Below are positions 1-6,113 of a stretch of 11,142 bases of DNA, piece by piece. The stretch's first letter is position 1, and each line of letters starts with the position of its first letter. A model generated the notes under the pieces. It was not told the origin of the DNA. It did not search any database and saw only the letters and a list, made by a program, of their open reading frames with translations. The stretch is from Rhodospirillaceae bacterium (GTDB taxonomy: Bacteria; Pseudomonadota; Alphaproteobacteria; Micavibrionales; UBA2020), in NCBI GenBank assembly GCA_003524565.1, contig DQGU01000055.1:1-11142 (forward strand). Direction: 5' to 3'. A program made the translations under genes and the position numbers.

Positions 1-525
1 CAGGAACATTTCCTTGGTGAGGGTAGAGCCCTTGCGCAGCGAAAGAAGTTCGATAATCCCGTATTCTTTCGATGTCAGGTGCAGCTGCTTGCCATCGACT
101 TCCACGGTGCGGGCATCGAGGTTGACCTGAACGGGGCCGGTTTTGATAATGCTTTGCGCATGGCCTTTGCTGCGGCGGACAATCGCCTGGATACGGGCGA
201 GAAGTTCGCGCTTGTCGAAAGGCTTGGTCAGGTAATCGTCGGCGCCGAAGCCAAGGCCTTTCAGTTTGCTGTCCAGCTCCGACAGGCCGGAGAGGATGAG
301 AATAGGTGTTTCCACCTTCGCCGCGCGCAAACGCTTGAGGACTTCATAGCCGTCAAGGTCGGGCAGCATCAGGTCGAGAATAATGATGTCGTATTCATAG
401 AGTTTGCCGATTTCAAGCCCGTCTTCGCCCATGTCGGTCAGGTCAACGACGTAGCCGTCGGATTTCAGCATCAGTTCGATGCTTTTGGCCGTGGACTGGT
501 CGTCTTCAATAAGCAGTACCCGCAT
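1..525 (-). CDS. ctrA: Cell-cycle response regulator CtrA (OmpR family), 3' end cut by window edge
   Basis: The first 175 residues of a two-component response regulator; the C-terminal part of the DNA-binding domain lies outside the window. The receiver domain (about 1-115) begins MRVLLIEDD, giving the acidic pocket at D8/D9. The phosphoacceptor is D51 in ILDLMLP, and the conserved lysine is K101 in LTKPF. The start of the winged-helix output domain follows and is very CtrA-like, with RRSKGHAQS, HLTSKEYGI and LLSLRKGSTLTKEMFL, which I recognise as the Caulobacter CtrA pattern. CtrA is the master transcription factor that binds TTAA-N7-TTAA sites and, in alphaproteobacteria, drives early flagellar genes. 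The ATG at 525 is supported by AAGGGGA at 538-532, six bases upstream. It is divergent from fliI, which is a plausible CtrA target. The C-terminal degradation signal known from Caulobacter cannot be examined because the gene is truncated here. Confidence 0.93.
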   Translation of the reverse strand, partial: MRVLLIEDDQSTAKSIELMLKSDGYVVDLTDMGEDGLEIGKLYEYDIIILDLMLPDLDGYEVLKRLRAAKVETPILILSGLSELDSKLKGLGFGADDYLTKPFDKRELLARIQAIVRRSKGHAQSIIKTGPVQVNLDARTVEVDGKQLHLTSKEYGIIELLSLRKGSTLTKEMFL

Positions 526-536
526 TGTGCATCCCC

Positions 537-551
537 TTAATGATTCGTTAT
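537..551. promoter_or_regulatory. Putative CtrA box with embedded GANTC site, in the ctrA leader
   Basis: TTAA (537-540), a 7-base spacer and TTAT (548-551) match the CtrA consensus TTAA-N7-TTAA at 7 of 8 positions with exact spacing. The spacer contains GATTC (542-546), the only GANTC (CcrM methylation) site in this control region. The element lies 12-26 bases upstream of the ctrA start, inside the inferred 5' leader, and its proximal half overlaps the ctrA ribosome binding site. If bound, this position suggests repression by CtrA and/or methylation-sensitive expression, as described for the Caulobacter ctrA P1 promoter. Caution: part of the TTAA is also explained by the Shine-Dalgarno sequence. 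Confidence 0.4.
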
Positions 552-583
552 TGTTACTAAACCACTCTTTAATCCCACCTCAC

Positions 584-612
584 ATTATACCACGATTGTT
601 AATAAAGGTTAA
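584..612 (-). promoter_or_regulatory. Putative ctrA promoter overlapped by paired TTAA half-sites
   Basis: On the minus strand there is a perfect -10 hexamer TATAAT (589-584). A 17-base spacer separates it from TTAACC (612-607), which matches the -35 consensus TTGACA at 4 of 6 positions and also begins like the CtrA half-site TTAACCAT. A second TTAA lies at 602-599, so the -35 region holds TTAA-N6-TTAA, one base short of the usual N7. The inferred transcription start is near 577, giving a leader of roughly 50 bases. A CtrA-type site over the -35 is the arrangement expected of a CtrA-activated (autoregulated) promoter. Promoter identity is inferred from the hexamers only. Confidence 0.5.
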
Positions 613-620
613 AAATAAGG

Positions 621-651
621 GAAAAAACCGTTTAGAAACCGTGAAAAAACC
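621..651. repeat. 9-bp direct repeat, 22 bp apart, in the ctrA-fliI control region
   Basis: GAAAAAACC occurs at 621-629 and again at 643-651. The starts are 22 bases apart, close to two helical turns. The sequence between them contains the small inverted repeat GTTT-AG-AAAC (630-639), and ACCGT is repeated at 627-631 and 638-642. The element sits between the ctrA promoter and the putative fliI CtrA box. Two phased copies could form an operator for an unidentified regulator, but AT-rich spacers produce A-tract repeats easily. Confidence 0.35.
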
Positions 652-653
652 TC

Positions 654-668
654 TTAACCTTTTGATAA
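654..668 (+). promoter_or_regulatory. Putative CtrA box / -35 region of the fliI operon
   Basis: TTAA (654-657), a 7-base spacer and ATAA (665-668) match the CtrA consensus at 7 of 8 positions with exact N7 spacing. The first half continues as TTAACC, as in the half-site TTAACCAT. TTGATA at 662-667, which matches the -35 consensus TTGACA at 5 of 6 positions, overlaps the second half-site. No convincing -10 is visible at 16-18 bases downstream; TACGCT at 686-691 is the best and it is poor. A weak -10 is usual for activator-dependent promoters. The site lies 72-86 bases upstream of the fliI start. Confidence 0.4.
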
Positions 669-739
669 CGAAAGAATAAAAGAAATACGCTTTTATTGCC
701 AAAATATGGGATACTGAAAGAGGTTACGGGGATTTCTTC

Positions 740-2080
740 ATGGCAGCAGAACATCGTTTCATCGACAACCTCGCCGGCAGCATCAGCGAGCTGGCGTCCT
801 ATCAGCTTTTCGGCCGCGTCACCAAGATTTTGGGCATGCTGGTCGAGGTTGGCGGCATCGAGCGGGAGCTTTCCATCGGTGACCGCTGCATCCTGACGCC
901 CAAGGGCGCGGACCAAATCCCCTGCGAAGTCGTCGGTTTTCGTGAAGGCCACGCGCTCGTGATGCCGTTCAAGCCGCTTGACCGTGTCGGTCTTGGCTGC
1001 CGTGCCGAAGTTGCCGCCGCGCAGCCCGCGATTTATCCGAGCCCCTCGTGGCTTGGCCGCGTCATCAATGCGATGGGGGAGCCGATAGACGGCAAGGGCC
1101 CCTTGATGCAGGGCGAAGAACACATGCTTCTGCGCAATAAACCGCCGGCAGCGCATGACCGCAAACGCCTTGGCGAAAAACTCGATTTGGGTGTGCGCGC
1201 CATTAACAGTTTTCTTTCCACCTGCAGCGGCCAGCGTATGGGTATTTTCGCGGGCTCGGGCGTTGGTAAATCGGTTCTCATGTCCATGCTTGCGCGCTAT
1301 ACGGCGGCGGAGGTGAGCGTTATCGGCTTGATTGGCGAGCGCGGACGCGAGGTGCAGGAATTTCTTGAAGACGACCTCGGCCCCGAGGGGCTCAAGAAAA
1401 GCGTGGTGATTGTCTCCACGTCCGATGAATCTCCGCTGATGCGCCGTCAGGGGGCTTATACCACGCTGGCTATCGCTGAATATTTCCGCGACCAGGGCAA
1501 ACAGGTTTTGTGCCTGATGGACTCTGTCACGCGTTTTGCCATGGCGCAGCGTGAAATCGGCCTTTCGGCGGGCGAGCCGCCGACCAGCAAGGGCTATCCG
1601 CCGACCACGTTTTCCGAACTGGCACGCCTGTTGGAGCGCGCAGGGCCCGGCATGCGCGGGGTGGGTGACATCACCGGATTTTTCTCCGTGCTTGTCGAAG
1701 GTGACGACCATAACGAGCCGATTGCCGACGCCGTGCGCGGGATTATCGATGGGCATATCGTGCTGGAGCGCGGCATCGCCGACCGCGGGCGTTATCCGGC
1801 TATCAACATTTTGCGCTCCGTTTCCCGCTCCATGCCGCGCTGTTTGACGGCGGAGCAGGCAAAGCTGGTGCAGCGCGGGCGTGAAGTCATGTCCACTTAC
1901 GAAGACATGGCGGAGCTGATACGCCTTGGCGCCTACCGCCGCGGTTCGGACCCGAAGGTGGACGAAGCCATCGAGCTTTACCCCGCCATCGAAAAATTCC
2001 TTGCGCAAAAACCGCAGGAACGCACGGGCCTTGACGAGGGCTATGCGCTTTTGTCGCAGGCGCTGGGCGCGCCCAAATAA
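740..2080 (+). CDS. fliI: Flagellar export ATPase FliI
   Basis: 446 residues, normal for FliI, the cytoplasmic ATPase at the base of the flagellar type III export apparatus. It is homologous to the F1-ATPase beta subunit. An N-terminal beta-barrel domain (about 1-95) precedes the ATPase core. The P-loop AGSGVGKS is at 171-178, GERGREV with the catalytic-type glutamate E200 is at 199-205, and Walker B is VLCLMD at 256-261. The family signature PAINILRSVS is at 353-362. The region GYPPTTFSELARLLERAGP (285-303) is also typical. The ATG at 740 has GGGGA at 728-732, seven bases upstream. It is the first gene of a plus-strand operon with fliJ 23 bases downstream, and is transcribed away from ctrA through a region with a CtrA-like box. 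All key residues are intact. Confidence 0.96.
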   Translation: MAAEHRFIDNLAGSISELASYQLFGRVTKILGMLVEVGGIERELSIGDRCILTPKGADQIPCEVVGFREGHALVMPFKPLDRVGLGCRAEVAAAQPAIYPSPSWLGRVINAMGEPIDGKGPLMQGEEHMLLRNKPPAAHDRKRLGEKLDLGVRAINSFLSTCSGQRMGIFAGSGVGKSVLMSMLARYTAAEVSVIGLIGERGREVQEFLEDDLGPEGLKKSVVIVSTSDESPLMRRQGAYTTLAIAEYFRDQGKQVLCLMDSVTRFAMAQREIGLSAGEPPTSKGYPPTTFSELARLLERAGPGMRGVGDITGFFSVLVEGDDHNEPIADAVRGIIDGHIVLERGIADRGRYPAINILRSVSRSMPRCLTAEQAKLVQRGREVMSTYEDMAELIRLGAYRRGSDPKVDEAIELYPAIEKFLAQKPQERTGLDEGYALLSQALGAPK

Positions 2081-2103
2081 ACGGGCGGGGCGCATGAAAA
2101 ATT

Positions 2104-2526
2104 ATGGCTGACCTGAACGCCCTGATACGTCTTCATAAGCATGACCTTGATGAAAAACGCCGTGCGCTGGGCGAGCTTTACAGCCAGATGGCGCTTTTGG
2201 AGCGTGAACGCCGTGCGCTAGAGCGTGCGTTCGAGCTGGAAAAAGAAGCCGTTTCCCGCATGGACGACCAGATACCCTATACCTTCGCCGATTACGCCGA
2301 TACCGTGCGCCGCCAGCGCGAAGACCTCGACCGGCGCGAAGCCGCCATGGAAAAAGCCATCGAGCGCGCGAAAGAAGCGCTGATGGAAACCTTTGCCGAG
2401 CTTAAAAAATACGAAATGACGCAGGAAGAGCGCGACCGGCTTGAGGCGGAAGAACGCCTTTTCAAGGAAAACGCGGCGATGGATGCCATCGGCCTCGAAG
2501 CCTTCCGCCGCAAGCTTGACGAATGA
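2104..2526 (+). CDS. fliJ: Flagellar export chaperone/stalk protein FliJ
   Basis: 140 residues, almost entirely charged and helical, with heptad-like spacing of hydrophobic residues from about residue 8 to 125. This is the two-helix antiparallel coiled coil expected for FliJ. FliJ resembles the gamma stalk of F1-ATPase, sits in the FliI hexamer and links it to FlhA. FliJ sequences are poorly conserved, so the call rests on length, coiled-coil character and position directly after fliI. The next in-frame ATG would remove 28 residues of the first helix, so 2104 is preferred. Its Shine-Dalgarno is weak: GGGG at 2087-2090 is 13 bases away, so reinitiation after fliI is likely. A five-codon out-of-frame ATG at 2094 overlaps the start. 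The stop overlaps the next gene's ATG. Confidence 0.85.
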   Translation: MADLNALIRLHKHDLDEKRRALGELYSQMALLERERRALERAFELEKEAVSRMDDQIPYTFADYADTVRRQREDLDRREAAMEKAIERAKEALMETFAELKKYEMTQEERDRLEAEERLFKENAAMDAIGLEAFRRKLDE

Positions 2527-3335
2527 AAATCATCGAACAGTTTATCTGCTGCAAAAAAGGCGACCCCGCGCTATGCGAGGATGTCATCGTCACCACGGCC
2601 GATTTTATGGCCGTTATCGACGGTGCGACCAGCAAAACCTGCCCTAACGTGGCGGGCGTGTCTGGCGGACGTTTCGCGGCGCAGACGGCTGCCGATGCCG
2701 TTCGTGCGCTGAAGGCGGATATAGACGGACATAGCGCCATAAAGCAGATAACGCAGCATTTACGCGCGGCCAGCGCGGCGCATATAGATATTGAGGCGGC
2801 AGGCGAAAAACCCGCTTGCTGCCTTGCCATCTACAGCCGTGCGCGCCGCGAAATCTGGCGCGTGGGCGATATCGGCGTTTTGCTGGATGGTGCCGCGCAT
2901 TTGTTGCCGAAGTCTATTGATGACGTCACGTCATCCGCCCGCGCGGCGATAATAGAGGCGCTGCTGCGCGAGGGTGAAACCGTTGAAACCCTGCAAGCGG
3001 ATGACAAGGGGCGTGCCTTCATATTTCCGCTTCTGCAGCGCCAGCATCTTTTTGCCAACCGCGCCGATGCGGGCGATTTTGGCTTTGGCGTCATGAATGG
3101 CGATACCGTGCCTGAAAAATTTGTGGATGTTATTCCCGCATCGGGCGCGCGGGAAATTGTGCTGGCTTCCGACGGTTACCCGTTTTTGTTTGCAACGCTG
3201 GCGCAAAGCGAGGAAAAACTTGCGCAAGTCCTGCGTGATGACCCGCTGCTTTATAAGCTTCACCGCTCGACCAAGGGCATGCAGGCGGGACAGGTGTCTT
3301 TCGATGACCGCAGTTATTTGCGCTTCTCGGTTTAA
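2523..3335 (+). CDS. PP2C-like serine/threonine phosphatase domain protein in the flagellar operon
   Basis: 270 residues with the motif order of a PP2C (PPM) metal-dependent phosphatase. E19-D20 in the CEDVIV segment corresponds to motif 1. VIDGATS with D33-G34 is motif 2. GGRFAAQTAADAV (48-60) resembles the helix that follows it. VGDIGVLLDG (114-123) resembles the VGDSR motif, with the usual serine replaced by isoleucine. IVLASDGYP with D217-G218 is the late metal-binding motif, and FDDRSYL with D261-D262 is the terminal metal motif. All aspartates expected at the metal centre appear present, so it may be an active phosphatase. It is cytoplasmic, with no signal peptide or membrane segment. 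Its ATG overlaps the fliJ stop (ATGA), so it is translationally coupled to fliIJ. Its role is unknown; a phosphoprotein in flagellar assembly or in CtrA/FlbD signalling is speculation. Confidence 0.72.
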   Translation: MKIIEQFICCKKGDPALCEDVIVTTADFMAVIDGATSKTCPNVAGVSGGRFAAQTAADAVRALKADIDGHSAIKQITQHLRAASAAHIDIEAAGEKPACCLAIYSRARREIWRVGDIGVLLDGAAHLLPKSIDDVTSSARAAIIEALLREGETVETLQADDKGRAFIFPLLQRQHLFANRADAGDFGFGVMNGDTVPEKFVDVIPASGAREIVLASDGYPFLFATLAQSEEKLAQVLRDDPLLYKLHRSTKGMQAGQVSFDDRSYLRFSV

Positions 3336-3338
3336 ATA

Positions 3339-5270
3339 TTACGCCTGCGTATCGCCGCCCGCGCTGTCCGGCACGACAACCCATTGCTCCGCACGCGTCT
3401 GGAAACGCATGCTGCCTTCCATCCCGCTCTGTTCCAGCCCTGCGGTGAATTTTTGTAAAATCTCCTGCCGTATGGCGGCGGGCAGGGACTCTTCGGCGCG
3501 CATAATCAAATCAAACCGTTTTTTCTGCACAAAGCCGTCCAGCTGCATATCGCCCATGCGCGATAGATGCAGGTTGAGGATAAACCGTGTGGTTTTTTCG
3601 CGCGCGCTTGCACCCTCGCCGTCTTCGCCCGCATCGTCCGGCGGCGGCTGGCGCAGGAAAAACTGTATCAGATGAACGTGCTGGTCTTGCTGCAACAGCG
3701 GCATTGAAATCGCGCGCCATTCGCCCGCAATCGCGGTTTTTGAAAGGCTGGCCAGCTTGGCAAAATCCTGCGTCAGGCGCTCCGCCAGTTCGCGTTTGCC
3801 GCCGCTTCTGAGGGCTTGCAGCGCATTTTCGCCCAGCCAGCTCTCGATATTCCCCATGCGCAGGGCGGCCAGAAAAAACAGACTGGTTGGCGCCAGCCGC
3901 GTCGTGGCCGCCGGAATGGTCTGAAGCATGTTTTGTGCCGCGGCGGGGGACGAAGCGGATAGCGCCAGCAGCGCATCTTCAAGCGCGCCCCAAGTGCCGC
4001 TGAATAGCGGGTCGAAAAGGCGAAGCCCCTGCGTGCCGCCCATCGGGGGCAGTGCCGCCATAATATCCTGCGCGGTTGCGGGGGTGAGGGTCATGATGAT
4101 TTGCGTGCCGACGGGCAGCGCGGCGCTTTGGCGCAAAACAAAATGCGCATCCGGCGTGCGGATAACCGGCACGCCGGATGCCGTCAGCGATTCAACAACC
4201 GCCAGCACGCTGCCTGCCGGACGTGCCGCAGGGGCGGCGTTGGGTGGCAAAATGACGTCATGCACTGTGATTTGCATCATGTTTTGCGGCAGTGGCAGGT
4301 TCTGCCCACCCTGCATCTGCGGCAGTTTTCCCAGTGTCATCAGCGATGCGGCGCCGGCCGGCATCATGCTTTCCAGCAGCGGGAAAAAACCGGCCATCCC
4401 GGCGGCTGTTGCAGGCAGGGGGCTGCCGGATGGCTGCGCGGGGCGCAGCGCCATTTGCGCCTGCATCATGATATCGGCGTCCTGCCCCTGCGGCAGCGGC
4501 GGCAACAGGGTGGTGGCCTGCGCGGCGGGCAGGATTTGGCGCAGCGATGCCGCGACGTCAGGGCGCGCCAGATATTCAAGCAGCTGCGTTTGCATCGCTT
4601 CGGGCAGGCGCACAAGGGCCGTCATGACATCGCGTGTATTCAAAACCTGCCAGATAACGGGGAGGGGCACTTCTGGCACGCTCGGCATCAGCATGGCCAT
4701 GCGCGCAATGCCCACGGCAGCGCGGACGGCCTCTATAATCTGCGCGGCTTGCTCCAAGGTCGGTTTCTGCACGGGCGGTGCGCTTGGGCTTGGTTGTGTG
4801 GACGCATCGGCGGCGGGCGGGGGCGTATCCGGCAAACGCAAGGCCAGTACCTTGTCCCCTGCGCGCAATGGCGGCGCTTCGGCTGGGGGCGGCGGCGTTT
4901 GCGGCGCGGGCGGACGCGCCATGTCCTGCGCCGCGCGGGCTTCGGTGTTTCTCGCACGCAGCGCCGTGATATTGGCGCGCAGCGAAAGCCCCTGCATTTT
5001 CAGCTCCAGCGACACCTCGGCGCCGAGGGGCAGGCCGGATTGTCCGGTTTGTATAACGATATCGCCTTTGGCCGTTGTGATGGTGGTTTCGCCGCGCTGT
5101 GCGTTATGCCCTGTCACTTGCCCGTCCAGCAAAAGGGTTTTGCTGCGCGCCGCATCGGTAATGGAAAGCGGCGCCTGCGTGACCAGCGCGTTTTGCACAA
5201 GCGGTTTGTCGCCGCCGCTGCTGACGGCGCCGCTGGCGGGCGGTGAAGATGGAAAGCGCGTTTCGCTCAT
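3339..5270 (-). CDS. FliK-like flagellar hook-length control protein
   Basis: 643 residues, rich in Ala, Pro, Met and Gln. A small beta-rich segment (about 48-100), containing LLLDGQVTGHN and LPLGAEVSLEL, is followed by a proline-rich linker (about 118-175) and a long helical middle. The C-terminal part (560-643) contains FILNLHLSRMGDMQLDGF, RFDLIMRAEE and a final helix ending near GLEQSGMEG. That pattern resembles the FliK C-terminal (Flg_hook) domain, which contacts the export gate to switch substrates from hook to filament. The organisation of disordered proline-rich region plus compact C-terminus also fits FliK. The start is set at 5270, where GGAG lies about 10 bases upstream; an upstream in-frame ATG at 5336 would run into flhG. 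It follows flhG by 22 bases and its stop is 3 bases from the convergent phosphatase gene. Family assignment is probable, not certain. Confidence 0.6.
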   Translation of the reverse strand: MSETRFPSSPPASGAVSSGGDKPLVQNALVTQAPLSITDAARSKTLLLDGQVTGHNAQRGETTITTAKGDIVIQTGQSGLPLGAEVSLELKMQGLSLRANITALRARNTEARAAQDMARPPAPQTPPPPAEAPPLRAGDKVLALRLPDTPPPAADASTQPSPSAPPVQKPTLEQAAQIIEAVRAAVGIARMAMLMPSVPEVPLPVIWQVLNTRDVMTALVRLPEAMQTQLLEYLARPDVAASLRQILPAAQATTLLPPLPQGQDADIMMQAQMALRPAQPSGSPLPATAAGMAGFFPLLESMMPAGAASLMTLGKLPQMQGGQNLPLPQNMMQITVHDVILPPNAAPAARPAGSVLAVVESLTASGVPVIRTPDAHFVLRQSAALPVGTQIIMTLTPATAQDIMAALPPMGGTQGLRLFDPLFSGTWGALEDALLALSASSPAAAQNMLQTIPAATTRLAPTSLFFLAALRMGNIESWLGENALQALRSGGKRELAERLTQDFAKLASLSKTAIAGEWRAISMPLLQQDQHVHLIQFFLRQPPPDDAGEDGEGASAREKTTRFILNLHLSRMGDMQLDGFVQKKRFDLIMRAEESLPAAIRQEILQKFTAGLEQSGMEGSMRFQTRAEQWVVVPDSAGGDTQA

Positions 5271-5292
5271 GCCGTTTGCGCTCCGCGAAAGG

Positions 5293-6102
5293 TTAGGCGA
5301 GGGTTTCCTGCGCGACCTTCGCGGCAATGCCTTCAAGGTCCTGCGCCGTTTCTGTATTGGGCGAGCGTGTCAGGAACAGTGCCTGCGCGCGGATGGCTTC
5401 GCGCACGCGTTTGTCCTGACGGATAAGCCCCATCAGCGGCGGTGTGAATTTCAGAAAATTCTGGCAGGCCTTGGACAGTGTGGCGTAGGTAGCCATGCCT
5501 TCTTTTTCGCTGCCTGTCTGGTTGATGACGACGCGGATGTTGTCGGCATGGCCTGCGGCATGGCTGAGCTTGATATAGGCATAGGCATCGGTCAGCGATG
5601 TCGGCTCGTCCGTCGATACCACAAACGTCGTATCGGCGCTGGCCGACATGTAACGCACCGTGCGGTCGATACCTGCGCCAAGGTCGATGATGATGGCGTC
5701 GTAGTCTTTGAGTATCATGCGCAGCTGCTCGACAATCTCCTGCAGGCGCGGCAGCGGAAGGGACGCGAGCGCGCCCTGACCGGAGCGTCCGGCGATAACG
5801 TCAAAGCCGCCCTCCGTGTGGTGTTCGATAACGCGTGCCATACCAAGATTGCCCTCGATAACGTCGCTGAGGTCGCGTTTGGCCATGAGGCCGAGCTGCA
5901 CATCGACGTTCGCCAGTCCCAAATCGCCGTCGAACAGCAATACTTTTTTGCCAAGCTTGCTGAGCGCATGGGCAAGCCCGATGGAAAACCATGTCTTGCC
6001 GACGCCGCCCTTGCCCGAGGCGACGGCGATAAGCCGCTGCGCGCGTTTGGGTTCGGTTTGCACGGTATTGGTGTTTTGCGGTGTCTCGGTGATGGTTGTC
6101 AT
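5293..6102 (-). CDS. flhG: Flagellar number regulator FlhG (MinD-like ATPase)
   Basis: 269 residues of the MinD/ParA/SIMIBI ATPase class. The deviant Walker A GKGGVGKT is at 30-37, with both signature lysines (K31, K36). The A' motif FDGDLGLANVD is at 57-67, and Walker B IIIDLGAG, with D140, is at 137-143. FlhG (also FleN/YlxH) controls the number of flagella by binding ATP, dimerising at the membrane and stimulating the FlhF GTPase. Coupling to flhF (11 bases upstream) separates it from the cell-division MinD. The Shine-Dalgarno AAGGA overlaps the flhF stop codon. The 22-residue N-terminal tail lacks a recognisable DQAxxLR motif, the segment that activates FlhF in several studied species. 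The C-terminal tail beyond 250 is short and could hold the membrane-targeting helix. Confidence 0.92.
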   Translation of the reverse strand: MTTITETPQNTNTVQTEPKRAQRLIAVASGKGGVGKTWFSIGLAHALSKLGKKVLLFDGDLGLANVDVQLGLMAKRDLSDVIEGNLGMARVIEHHTEGGFDVIAGRSGQGALASLPLPRLQEIVEQLRMILKDYDAIIIDLGAGIDRTVRYMSASADTTFVVSTDEPTSLTDAYAYIKLSHAAGHADNIRVVINQTGSEKEGMATYATLSKACQNFLKFTPPLMGLIRQDKRVREAIRAQALFLTRSPNTETAQDLEGIAAKVAQETLA

Positions 6103-6113
6103 GGCCTTGTTCC

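Noticed and set aside
526..739. Sigma54 promoter upstream of fliI
   Set aside because: No TGGCAC-N5-TTGC pattern was found on either strand; TTA-type CtrA motifs and sigma70-like hexamers fit better.
632..2095. Minus-strand open frame of 487 codons opposite fliI
   Set aside because: fliI is certain on the plus strand; the mirror frame shows no domain and ends within the control region.
2094..2111. Five-codon reading frame (MKNYG) overlapping the fliJ start
   Set aside because: A possible coupling leader, but GGGG lies only 3 bases before its ATG and such tiny frames occur often by chance.
5271..5336. A 22-codon longer start for the FliK-like protein
   Set aside because: It would overlap the 3' end of flhG, adds an Arg/Pro-rich stretch that looks like mirrored coding sequence, and the ATG at 5270 has its own GGAG.
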